Shown piece after piece: positions 7,695-14,359 of a stretch of 16,071 nucleotides of DNA. The position numbers were made by a program, and so were the translations under genes. This stretch comes from Alphaproteobacteria bacterium. GTDB lineage: Bacteria; Pseudomonadota; Alphaproteobacteria; Micropepsales; Micropepsaceae. Location of the stretch: contig PKWC01000051.1 in the NCBI GenBank assembly GCA_003131925.1, positions 1 through 16,071 on the forward strand, given 5' to 3'. The first letter of the stretch is position 1, and the number at the start of each line of letters is the position of its first letter. The notes under the pieces are model-generated. The model made no database searches, was not told the origin of the DNA, and worked only from the letters and a program-made list of their open reading frames with translations.

Positions 7695-8081
7695 TCACCC
7701 TGAGCTTGTCGAAGGGTAAGTCTGTCGAAGGGTGCGCAGCGCGGCGCGGTAGCCGGAATAGGCCGGCTGGTCGACGGCGAGCTTGGCGAGCGTCGTTTCC
7801 CAGAGATGCGCGGCGAGGCCCGGCGTGGAGAGATTCATCGCGCCACTTGCGATCGCCTGCGCCAGCTCCCGGTTCAAACCGGTGAGGGCACCACCATGTT
7901 CCAGCAATGCGGTCAATCGCGCCAGCTCCGTGACATCGGCGCCCGGCGAAAGTTCGAGTTGGCGGTGCGCGATGTCGAGCGCGTTGGCGGCGACGCGCAG
8001 CTGGAACGTGGAATGGGATTCCGCGCGAAGGAATTCCGCCACCGAGGCGACGATCTCGTGCGGATGCGGCTGGTCTTGCAT
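7695..8081 (-). CDS. DUF6285 protein, putative LvaB-like kinase partner
   Basis: 128 residues, mostly helical and soluble. It opens HPHEIVASVAEFLRAE and contains FQLRVAANALDIAHRQLEL, then LTALLEHGGALTGLNRELAQAIASGAM and LAAHLWETTLAKLAVDQPAYSGY, the recognisable DUF6285 pattern. It starts three bases after the kinase stop (TGATCCATG), a tight operon. In Pseudomonas putida the small LvaB protein sits between kinase LvaA and dehydrogenase LvaC and is needed for kinase activity; I infer the same part here from position and size. The last dozen or so residues (about TLRQTYPSTSSG) and the stop codon are read from a cttcgacaagctcaggg-type repeat, so the native C-terminus may have been replaced. Confidence 0.82.
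   Translation of the reverse strand: MQDQPHPHEIVASVAEFLRAESHSTFQLRVAANALDIAHRQLELSPGADVTELARLTALLEHGGALTGLNRELAQAIASGAMNLSTPGLAAHLWETTLAKLAVDQPAYSGYRAALRTLRQTYPSTSSG
7697..7733. repeat. Dispersed CCTTCGACAAGCTCAGGG-type repeat, partly doubled
   Basis: On the minus strand this reads cccttcgacagacttacccttcgacaagctcagggt in two pieces: a full unit and a second partial unit (cttgtcgaagggt at 7705-7717, ctgtcgaagggt at 7722-7733, plus strand). This unit is a familiar dispersed repeat of alphaproteobacteria. The same 12-mer accctgagcttg occurs inverted at 13712-13723. It overlaps the 3' end of the DUF6285 gene and supplies its stop. Confidence 0.7.
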
Positions 8082-8084
8082 GGA

Positions 8085-9098
8085 TCAATGCGCCGGATGC
8101 GCTGTCAGCAATCGCATCAGATCGATCTCCGTTTCCGACGCGCGCCGCGCGATCACCGCGCGTTCGACGGTCCGATCGAATTCCCGAAACGCGTGCGGCA
8201 TTCCCGCGCACATCACGCCCCAGCGCAGCGTGCCGAAGATTTCCCACCAACCGATCGACGCAAAATCGGCCGCGCCGCCTTCCGCTTCATAGCCCGCGAA
8301 CAGATCCACGAGTTCGCCAAAGCCGCCAACGATCTTCTCCATCGCGCCGAAGCGCCAGGAATTGACGCAGAGCCAGCCGAGATCCTCCATCGGGTTTCCC
8401 ACATGGGCGAGCTCCCAATCGAGAACCGCGCGCACGCCGTCCCGCCCCACGATCAGATTGCCGTTGCGGAAGTCCCCATGCACGAGGCGCGGGCGCTCGG
8501 GCGGGTTGGGGCAATTCGCTCTCAGCCAGCGGAACGCCAGCTCGAACACGGGCCGCGGCGTCCCGGTCGCACGATAGGCGGCCTGCCATTCGTCGAGCAG
8601 CTCCAGAGGCGTGAAGCGCCGCATGCCTGGAAATTCGTTGGCATCAAGCGCGTGAATGCGTGCGAGGATCTGTCCGCACTGGCGCGCGAGCACCGCGCGC
8701 GCGGACGCCAGAGCTTCGGTCTTGACGATGCGCCCTCCCAACGTTTCGCCTTCGACGAAGCCCGCGACGAAACCGCGGCCCAGACCATCCTCGGGAGCAA
8801 GCACGTAGAGCACCGGCGGGACAGGCACGCCGCGGGCTCCCGCCGCCGACATCAATCGCGCTTCCATCTCCGGCCCGACAGAAGCTGGCGAGACGCGCCC
8901 GCCGCCCGGCGCGCGGCGCAGAATCGCGGGAATCGAACGATCGCCAATCGCGACCTCGAAGCGCCAAAGCTCCTGGCTCGCCCCGCCGGACAATCGGCGG
9001 AGATTCGTGACCGCACTTGCTCCGGCTACGATTCGGCCCGCAATCGCGTTCAGCGCCCGTTCGGTTACGATGGCAGACGAGGATGCGTCCACGATCAT
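8085..9098 (-). CDS. APH-family phosphotransferase (LvaA-like acyl-CoA kinase candidate)
   Basis: 337 residues with an aminoglycoside-phosphotransferase/choline-kinase fold. Near the N-terminus is RRLSGGASQELWRFEV, a nucleotide-binding loop. The Brenner motif LVHGDFRNGNLIV (about 205-217) carries the catalytic Asp209 and Asn214, and VLDWELAHVGNPMEDLGWL (about 225-243) the Mg-binding Asp227. This DWE-A-x-x-G-x-P-x-x-D-L form is typical of the ACAD10/11 kinase domain and of LvaA rather than of antibiotic kinases. The start at 9098 overlaps the upstream stop as ATGA, so translation is coupled; a longer frame to 9542 is overlap with the PH gene. With DUF6285 and a dehydrogenase downstream, phosphorylation of hydroxyacyl-CoA is the best guess. 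It is unlikely to be a resistance gene. Confidence 0.9.
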   Translation of the reverse strand: MIVDASSSAIVTERALNAIAGRIVAGASAVTNLRRLSGGASQELWRFEVAIGDRSIPAILRRAPGGGRVSPASVGPEMEARLMSAAGARGVPVPPVLYVLAPEDGLGRGFVAGFVEGETLGGRIVKTEALASARAVLARQCGQILARIHALDANEFPGMRRFTPLELLDEWQAAYRATGTPRPVFELAFRWLRANCPNPPERPRLVHGDFRNGNLIVGRDGVRAVLDWELAHVGNPMEDLGWLCVNSWRFGAMEKIVGGFGELVDLFAGYEAEGGAADFASIGWWEIFGTLRWGVMCAGMPHAFREFDRTVERAVIARRASETEIDLMRLLTAHPAH

Positions 9099-9667
9099 TT
9101 CCTGGGCGCGGCCAATCGCTGTATCTGGTCGAACACGCTTCTCGCGTTCTCGATCTCGAGAAATCGTGGGGTTGCTTCGAGCGAGGGCAAAAAGCCGGAG
9201 ACACCCGGCTGCATCCGCAGGGAGGGATTGGGTCCGAAAATTATTGTGCCGCGGCCGCTTGTCCTTTCCGAAATTGCAATTTCGGGCAGCCGATCGACGT
9301 TGAGCGCGACGAACTTGTTGAAACTGCCGTCGCGCAGGATCAGCACACGCTTGTCGGTTACGCCATAGATGGTTCTGCGCCGTATTGACGCGTCGGTGAT
9401 GAAGCGCCCGAACACCAGATAGAGTCCCAAGAGGACGAAGGGCACGCCCCACAGCGCAAAGAAGAGCGGCGCATGCGAATGCGCGCCAGCCCGGTTCAGC
9501 AGGCCGAGAACAGCCGCTTCCCAGACAATAGTGCCGCCGCAAAAGATGAGACTGAACGGCACGAGGAAAATGTCCCGGCCCGTAAGGAGCAAACCCTGGC
9601 GCGGTCGCCCGGACCAGAGAATTCTCTCGCCGGGCATCAACCGGCTTCTGAGGTCGTCATCCAGCAC
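9095..9667 (-). CDS. Bacterial PH-domain membrane protein
   Basis: 190 residues. The opening PGERILWSGRPRQGLLLTGRD is the usual lead-in of bacterial PH-like (bPH/YdbT-type) proteins. Two membrane helices follow (about 34-56 and 67-87), then the PH-like strands RRRTIYGVTDKRVLIL and FVALNVDRLPEIAISE with a closing C-terminal helix. The start is GTG at 9667, placed by ggaggggat just upstream. Its stop overlaps the kinase start by four bases (ATGA). The family is anchored in the inner membrane; its role is not known. Coupling to the kinase suggests either membrane recruitment of the pathway or simple operon sharing. Confidence 0.85.
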   Translation of the reverse strand: MLDDDLRSRLMPGERILWSGRPRQGLLLTGRDIFLVPFSLIFCGGTIVWEAAVLGLLNRAGAHSHAPLFFALWGVPFVLLGLYLVFGRFITDASIRRRTIYGVTDKRVLILRDGSFNKFVALNVDRLPEIAISERTSGRGTIIFGPNPSLRMQPGVSGFLPSLEATPRFLEIENARSVFDQIQRLAAPRK

Positions 9668-9753
9668 ATCCCCTCCGACTGGCGGGCGACTGCCGTCTAT
9701 CCTATTTCTAAATTTCGCGGCTTGCTACAATCAGGCGGGATATCCTGGCCGCC

Positions 9754-11730
9754 TCACGCCGCTGCTTCTGCGCGGCTCCGCGCTTCGCTGCCCTCGACCT
9801 CGGGGAAGCGGACGTGCACGATCGTCCCTTGCCCGGGTGCGCTGTCGATGGCGAGCGTGCCGCCGTGCAGATCGGTCAGCGATTTCGCCAGCGGCAGCCC
9901 AAGACCGGTGCCCTCGTATTTTCGCTCGAGCCGGTTGTCGACCTGTCCGAAAGGAGTGAGCGCAATCTCCAGATGTTCCGGCGACATGCCGATGCCCGTG
10001 TCCGCGACGTCCACGACAATCGCGGTTCCGGTTCGATGCGGCGATACGGAAACCGTGCCGCCAGCTTCCGTGAACTTCATCGCATTCGAAAGCAGATTGA
10101 GGAATATTTGACGAAGCTTCGCTTTTTCGCCGGCTACCCGCATCGCCTCTGCCGGTTCGTTCAGCGTGAGCGTTATCTTCGCCTCCAAGTATTGCTTCGC
10201 CATCATCTTGGCACAGTCGCGCAGCACAAAGCGCAGATCGACAGGCTCGGCCTTCAGCGACTGCTTGCCGGCTTCGCTCCGGGAAATTTCCAGCACGGAA
10301 TTGATGACGTCCAGGAGGTGTAGTCCGCTGCGCTGAATGTCCCGCGCGTATTCGGCATAGCGCGGATTGCCCAAAGCGCCGAAGAACTGGCCGGAAAGAA
10401 TCTCTGAAAAACCGATGATGGCGTTCAGCGGCGTGCGCAATTCGTGGCTGATATTGGCGAGGAAGCGCGATTTCGCGGCGTTCGCCGCTTCGGCCGCCGC
10501 CTGGGCGCGGCGGAAATTCTCTTCGCGCTCCTTCACCGCCGTGAAATCGCTGACGAAAAAGATCAGGCAGCCATCATCCGTGCGGCTTCCGGTGCTGCGG
10601 ATCCAGCGTCCGTCCTTGAGCCGGCGTTCGGCGCTGCCCAGAGGGCGCGCCTTGCGCCCGGCGCCGAGACCGGCGGGTGTCGGAAGCTGTTCCTCGTTCG
10701 CAAGATCCTGCTGCGCGAGCCGCGAGGCTTCCATGAAGTCCAGGCCAGGCGCCAGTCTTTCGGCAACGCTGGGAAAGAAATCGCCCATCCTTCTGTTGAC
10801 GAGCAGGATGCGGCCGTCGCGGCCCACCAGGACGACTCCTTCGCCTGACGTCTCGAGCGCTCTGGCGAGCCGCGCTTCCGCGGATTCGGCGCGCGTCTTC
10901 TCCCGCTCCATCATCGCGCGGATATTGTCCTGCATGACCGCCATGGAGTGGAGCAGGGCGCCGGTTTCGTCGCTGCCGGATTCCGGAATCGGCGTCTCGA
11001 ATCTGCCGTCGGCAATGCGGTCGGCGGCCGTAACCGCGGAACGCAGCGGCCGCATGATCCGGCGGGCGAGAAACAGGGTGATGCCCAGTCCAAGGAGCAC
11101 CGCAATCCCCGTGACCCCCATCATGGCATATTTGAAGTCGCCGATGGCCCACACTGCCATCCGCCGTCCAACGAAGCTGTGATCTGCGTTCAGTTCGACC
11201 AGCATGTCGAACCGACTCATGATCTGAGCGTCGAGCGCGTCGAGATTGTCGTCCGTTCCGCTTCGCTCGGCTTCGCGCCAGCTTTGTCGCCACTGCGTGA
11301 CGAGAGCGCGAATCCGGCGCACGATTTTCAGCTCGTCATTGGCGTCGAGGCGCGCTTGCGCCACGTCGAGGTCGCCGAAGAAGGTCAGCGACAGATCGTC
11401 GATCTTTTTCTTCAGCCGCATACGGTCTTCGGTGGAAGCGAATTTGCGCTCGAGAACGGCCTGCTGCATCTGCACAAAGTCTACGCTGGCGGCGCGCGCG
11501 TAGTTGATGGCCATGAGCGGCCCGTCATAGGTGCTTGTCACCATGTTGCCGGCGGAGGCGAGCACCCAATACCCATAGGCGCCGAGCGCGCCGATGATGA
11601 CGCCCATGGCGAAGAAGGCCACGAATATCTTCGTTCCAATCGAATGGCGCAGACGCGTACCCAACTGGGGCTCCGGGTAGCAGCCGCAGGCGCGCGCACC
11701 GCGCGCCGCACCGGTTTTCCGGCTGGTCAT
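9754..11730 (-). CDS. Membrane sensor histidine kinase with PAS domain
   Basis: 658 residues. Order: cytoplasmic tail, TM1 (about 35-57), a helical periplasmic sensor of about 140 residues in the four-helix-bundle style, TM2 (about 201-222), HAMP (223-275), PAS-like domain (about 285-400), HisKA with the H-box FLANISHELRTPLNAIIGFSE (His429), then HATPase with N-box QIFLNLLSNAMKF, DTGIGMS (G1) and GTGLGLPLAK (G2). All catalytic boxes are intact, and no receiver domain or response regulator is in the window. ATG 11730 touches ggagg directly, which is too close for a normal ribosome site, so a start downstream, such as TTG near residue 23, is possible. It lies 68 bases after the cupredoxin gene on the same strand. 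Confidence 0.93.
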   Translation of the reverse strand: MTSRKTGAARGARACGCYPEPQLGTRLRHSIGTKIFVAFFAMGVIIGALGAYGYWVLASAGNMVTSTYDGPLMAINYARAASVDFVQMQQAVLERKFASTEDRMRLKKKIDDLSLTFFGDLDVAQARLDANDELKIVRRIRALVTQWRQSWREAERSGTDDNLDALDAQIMSRFDMLVELNADHSFVGRRMAVWAIGDFKYAMMGVTGIAVLLGLGITLFLARRIMRPLRSAVTAADRIADGRFETPIPESGSDETGALLHSMAVMQDNIRAMMEREKTRAESAEARLARALETSGEGVVLVGRDGRILLVNRRMGDFFPSVAERLAPGLDFMEASRLAQQDLANEEQLPTPAGLGAGRKARPLGSAERRLKDGRWIRSTGSRTDDGCLIFFVSDFTAVKEREENFRRAQAAAEAANAAKSRFLANISHELRTPLNAIIGFSEILSGQFFGALGNPRYAEYARDIQRSGLHLLDVINSVLEISRSEAGKQSLKAEPVDLRFVLRDCAKMMAKQYLEAKITLTLNEPAEAMRVAGEKAKLRQIFLNLLSNAMKFTEAGGTVSVSPHRTGTAIVVDVADTGIGMSPEHLEIALTPFGQVDNRLERKYEGTGLGLPLAKSLTDLHGGTLAIDSAPGQGTIVHVRFPEVEGSEARSRAEAAA

Positions 11731-11736
11731 CCTCCG

Positions 11737-11750
11737 TCAACCCGGGTTGA
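11737..11750. promoter_or_regulatory. 14-bp perfect palindrome before the kinase gene
   Basis: tcaacccgggttga is its own inverse complement and lies just upstream of the kinase ribosome site, inside the 68-base gap after the cupredoxin gene. It could be an operator or part of a weak hairpin that tunes read-through into the kinase. No consensus was recognised. A loose promoter-like pair (tttgca, then tatttaag after about 15 bases) lies just upstream of it on the minus strand. Confidence 0.35.
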
Positions 11751-11798
11751 TGAGGACTTAAATAATGTTGGAGGTGCAGTGCAAACCGCGCGTTAAGG

Positions 11799-12131
11799 TT
11801 ACTTCACATGCACGGTCAACAGCATCTTGGGATGGATGTGGCAGCGCACGGGAAATGTACCGGCGCTTGGAAAGGTGATGTGGAAGACCTCTCCGGGCTG
11901 CTGTTCCGCGGAATCGTAGTTGAACCCTTCGGTGTCGACATAAATCTGATGGAGGAAATCATCCTGGTTGCTGAAGTCAAGTGTCGTTCCGGCTGCGATT
12001 GTTATTTCACTGGGATGGAAGGCGCGCCCGTTCTGGACGATCGTGTTCGCGTCATCAGCCAACACTGCTGCCGCACAGGTGAGGAACGCGGCGGCGGCGA
12101 TGCCGAATGTCGCCGCTGCATTTAGGGTCAC
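11799..12131 (-). CDS. Periplasmic cupredoxin (plastocyanin/amicyanin-like)
   Basis: 110 residues. A signal peptide (about 1-26, ending AAVLADD) leads into a single type-1 copper domain: NGRAFHPSEITIAAGTTLDF, DDFLHQIYVD, then HITFPSAGTFPVRCHIHPKM. Visible copper ligands are His61, Cys97, His100 and Met103, with the short C-x2-H-x2-M loop of amicyanins, so it should bind copper and carry single electrons in the periplasm. Proteins like this are often annotated as methylamine utilisation proteins, but no methylamine dehydrogenase is near. The start is inferred as GTG 12131, overlapping the haemoglobin stop as GTGA; no ATG fits the signal peptide. The partner is probably the exported haemoglobin encoded just before it. 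Confidence 0.88.
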   Translation of the reverse strand: MTLNAAATFGIAAAAFLTCAAAVLADDANTIVQNGRAFHPSEITIAAGTTLDFSNQDDFLHQIYVDTEGFNYDSAEQQPGEVFHITFPSAGTFPVRCHIHPKMLLTVHVK

Positions 12132-12562
12132 TTCGTCACAATGTCGTGCTGCATCGGCGCAAGGCGCGCGAGGAAGCGGTTTTGCGTGGCGAAGGGGACG
12201 CCGTCCTTGTCCATCGCTTTCTGAAGGTCTTCCACGACCGCGTTGAAGTCGGCATTGGTCAGATGCAGCCCCTTGTGCGAATCGTGCATGTTGCGGCCCG
12301 TGTAGGCGCACGCCCCGCCGGCGACCTGGCAGAACTGCTCCCCCAGGAGTCTGCGGAAGCGATCCATGTTCGTGTTGTCGAAGGTCGCCTTGATGCGTTC
12401 GTCGGCGAGAAAATTGTCCGTCGTGTCGCTGGCGATCTTGACGATCGCATCCCTGCCGCCCAGGTCCTGAAACAGCGTGTCGTCCGCGCGCGCCGCGCCC
12501 AGGCCGAGCGCAAGGCTGCATCCCGCGAACAGGAGCGCCGTGCCGAATTTCACGATCTTCAT
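12128..12562 (-). CDS. Group 1 truncated haemoglobin with export signal
   Basis: 144 residues: a Sec signal peptide (about 1-27, hydrophobic core ALLFAGCSLALGLG, cleavage ARA-DD) followed by a two-over-two globin. LFQDLGGRDAIVKIASDTTDNFLADERI is the group 1 opening and FCQVAGGACAYTGRNMHDSHKGL the E-F region. His96 is at the proximal F8 position by comparison with GlbN. Cys78 and Cys85 are in the 'QxxGGxCxYTG' segment. Most truncated haemoglobins are cytosolic; export suggests NO, O2 or peroxide chemistry, or electron transfer, in the periplasm. ATG 12562 follows gaggagag. It is 16 bases after the DUF3034 stop and overlaps the cupredoxin start. Confidence 0.9.
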   Translation of the reverse strand: MKIVKFGTALLFAGCSLALGLGAARADDTLFQDLGGRDAIVKIASDTTDNFLADERIKATFDNTNMDRFRRLLGEQFCQVAGGACAYTGRNMHDSHKGLHLTNADFNAVVEDLQKAMDKDGVPFATQNRFLARLAPMQHDIVTK

Positions 12563-12578
12563 TGTCCGTCTCTCCTCT

Positions 12579-13487
12579 TCACAGACCGGCCTGCAGCGAC
12601 ACATAGACGCCGCGCTGATGATCTTCGATCACGATGTTTCCGAGATCGACATACGCGATGGTCAGGGAAAGGTTTTTGTTGAGGAAATAGGCCGCGAACA
12701 GGTCCCATGCATCGTCCTCACGCGCAATCCCAAGATTATCGGGCTTGGTGCGGTATTCTCCGCCGATCGCGAAATTGCGGCTCAACAGGTAGGCCGCAGA
12801 GCCTTCGAACTCTGTCGAGTAGCTGTCGTTCTTGTCGCCGCCGAAGCCCAGGAAGCCGAATTGGTTGGCCTTCGTTTCGCGAAGGGTCGCGTCCACCAGA
12901 AGGCTCTGCGCGAGGAACAGTTTGGTCGCGGCGACATAGAAGTCGGTGCCGTCCGCCGATTTGCCGCCGATGGCCGAGATCAGCCAGCCCTTGTCGTTGT
13001 GCTTGTATTGAACACCGGCGGAGATCTGCGGCAGCAGGGAGTCCTGGTCGTAGACGGCGTCGCCCCAGACCTTGACCTTGGCGCCGAAGACGTCCTGATC
13101 GATGGTGAAGTTCTTGCCGAGGCCGAGTTTCGCACCGACATCTTGCGTGTCGAAGCTCTGATACGCGTAGGAAAGCTCGACCCGATCGAACAGGCCGATC
13201 GCGGCGCCCTCGGTCCACAGCGAGTAATTGCCGACACCAATGTAGGTGAAGTGGCCGTTCGCGCCCAGGCCGTCACGCGTGCCGTAACCGGAGATCAACG
13301 CCCACGTTGTCAAGCCGCCGCCGCCAGCGCCTTCGAGCTGGCTGACGCCGCCCGTGGCCAGCAGCTTGCCCGAATCGAACATCGCCATGCCCTGCTCGGC
13401 CATCGAAGGCGGAGGAACCTGATCGTCCGCCACAGCAGGCCAGGCGAGCGCCATGGCAACCAGAAATGCGGGAAGTGCGGTCCGCAT
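12579..13487 (-). CDS. DUF3034 family envelope protein (predicted beta-barrel)
   Basis: 302 residues with a clear signal peptide (1-20, ending PAVADD). The motif GKLLATGGVSQLEGAGGGGLTTWALISGYGT is the DUF3034 signature. The rest is a run of alternating strands with tight turns (for example RVELSYAYQSFDT, VWGDAVYDQDSLLPQISAGVQY, FAIGGEYRTKP, AWDLFAAYFLNKNLSLTIAYVDLG). It ends in a terminal strand and aromatic-poor GVYVSLQAGL, as in outer-membrane barrels. Function is unknown; the family often sits by truncated haemoglobin and cupredoxin genes, as here. First gene of the operon; ATG 13487 is preceded by ggggtga. The upstream AT-rich stretch 13500-13550 is where its promoter should lie, though no clear consensus was found. 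Confidence 0.88.
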   Translation of the reverse strand: MRTALPAFLVAMALAWPAVADDQVPPPSMAEQGMAMFDSGKLLATGGVSQLEGAGGGGLTTWALISGYGTRDGLGANGHFTYIGVGNYSLWTEGAAIGLFDRVELSYAYQSFDTQDVGAKLGLGKNFTIDQDVFGAKVKVWGDAVYDQDSLLPQISAGVQYKHNDKGWLISAIGGKSADGTDFYVAATKLFLAQSLLVDATLRETKANQFGFLGFGGDKNDSYSTEFEGSAAYLLSRNFAIGGEYRTKPDNLGIAREDDAWDLFAAYFLNKNLSLTIAYVDLGNIVIEDHQRGVYVSLQAGL

Positions 13488-13593
13488 AAATCACCCCGGT
13501 CAAAAAGTCCCTAGTAATTTTCAATAAACGAGCAGCGTTAATTTTTTCCTTCGGGAATGGGGGGATGCGCATCACAAACGCGCCGCCGGCTCG

Positions 13594-13723
13594 CATGGTT
13601 CGACTCGCCGCTGCGCGCGCTCGGCCGGGGCACGCTCACCCTGAGGGTCGAATCACATGTCAGTGGCAGGCGATACGCTCCGGCCGCGTTTCGCGGGGAC
13701 CGGAGCGCGGGCAAGCTCAGGGT
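13594..13723. repeat. REP-like repeat remnants (catggttcgac ... tcaccctgagggtcgaa)
   Basis: The stretch 13594-13652 reads catggttcgactcgccgctg, a gcgcgcgctc core, then tcaccctgagggtcgaa. This layout resembles a dispersed alphaproteobacterial repeat (catggttcgag...ctcaccctgagg). A second half-unit, caagctcagggt at 13712-13723, is the inverse of the unit at 7697-7708. No gene is seen in 13488-13716; this repeat and the presumed DUF3034 promoter region fill it. Confidence 0.55.
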
Positions 13724-14238
13724 CGATTTCTGTTACCTCCTCCAAGATACACGTACTTGACTCGCATATTTTTCTTTGCCCACGCTACTGCATGAGGATC
13801 ATTTGGATGCTCGATGTAAAATTTATACTCGGCCCTATCCTTCTCATCATCGCGAGGAACAAATCTATATACAATTCTAATGCCCTGTGAGGTGAACTTC
13901 TGTCTCTCGATATCAACTCGATTCGGAAGTATAATTTCTGCGATCGTTCTCGAAATAAAGCGCACTGACGACTCAACTTCTTCTGGCAGGAACAGCACCT
14001 CGTCTTTTTTCCCAGTCGAATCATTGACCGTGTAAATGCGGATGGTTCCGTCCATTGCGGAGCAGCGATTTATCATCGTCCGCATCGAAATATTGAAACC
14101 GGCTAGGGCTGCTTTTTCCTCGCTCATGCTACACAGCCACCTCGGAAACAGGAAGACACTGCAGACCAATCCGACAAACAGAACGAGGCAGACGAAGATC
14201 CCCCATCTGAGCGTATGGCTTGACACTATCTGTGGCAT
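13717..14238 (-). CDS. Orphan membrane-anchored hypothetical protein, AT-richer
   Basis: 173 residues with a single N-terminal membrane helix (about 13-31, GIFVCLVLFVGLVCSVFLF) and a mixed alpha/beta soluble part (LPEEVESSVRFISRTIAEIILP, IRIVYRFVPRDDEKDRAEYKFYIEHPND). It is probably anchored in the inner membrane with the domain outside. Base composition is visibly lower in GC than all other genes here, with many AT-ending codons, which suggests acquisition by transfer. The final Arg-Pro-stop is read from a dispersed repeat half-unit (tcgaccctgagcttg). The ribosome site before 14238 is poor. No family recognised; the protein-like composition, not homology, supports the call. Confidence 0.6.
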   Translation of the reverse strand: MPQIVSSHTLRWGIFVCLVLFVGLVCSVFLFPRWLCSMSEEKAALAGFNISMRTMINRCSAMDGTIRIYTVNDSTGKKDEVLFLPEEVESSVRFISRTIAEIILPNRVDIERQKFTSQGIRIVYRFVPRDDEKDRAEYKFYIEHPNDPHAVAWAKKNMRVKYVYLGGGNRNRP

Positions 14239-14321
14239 GTTGTGAGCCCGTTCTTGCTGTCATTGAAGCTATTGGTAATGAGAGGATCGTTGTTTGGATT
14301 TGTACCGTAGGAAGAAGAAAA

Positions 14322-14340
14322 GAGAAAAGGAGCCAGAGTC
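14322..14340 (+). repeat. RAYT terminal repeat, left copy
   Basis: gagaaaaggagccagagtc, 20 bases beyond the transposase stop. It is the exact inverse of the copy at 15154 and identical to that at 16053. Confidence 0.85.
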
Positions 14341-14359
14341 ATTATCTGCCGGGCGCCGC

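Noticed and set aside
6294..7703. 469-residue open frame on the plus strand
   Set aside because: Antisense to the acyl-CoA dehydrogenase, whose family match and catalytic residues are clear.
7705..7733. CRISPR-like repeat
   Set aside because: Only two short partial units with no regular spacers; it is a dispersed repeat.
7633..8250. 205-residue minus-strand frame overlapping DUF6285
   Set aside because: Out of frame with both coupled genes and Arg-rich; the DUF6285 reading is recognisable.
8085..9098. Aminoglycoside resistance gene
   Set aside because: The APH fold is present, but the DWE-A-x-x-G-x-P motif and operon partners fit acyl-CoA-linked kinases.
7806..9368. 520-residue open frame on the plus strand
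   Set aside because: Antisense to the kinase and PH genes; Arg- and His-rich composition typical of GC-rich shadow frames, with no domain.
11799..12131. Methylamine dehydrogenase electron-transfer cluster
   Set aside because: The cupredoxin resembles amicyanin in its ligand loop, but no mauA/mauB-type genes are in the window.
12477..13514. 345-residue open frame on the plus strand
   Set aside because: Antisense to DUF3034, which has a signal peptide, ribosome site and family signature.
13520..13556. EcfG-type promoter (GGAA ... CGTT) before the DUF3034 operon
   Set aside because: The minus strand has ggaaa and cgtt, but the spacer is about 14-15 bases instead of 16-17, and the -35 lacks its C.
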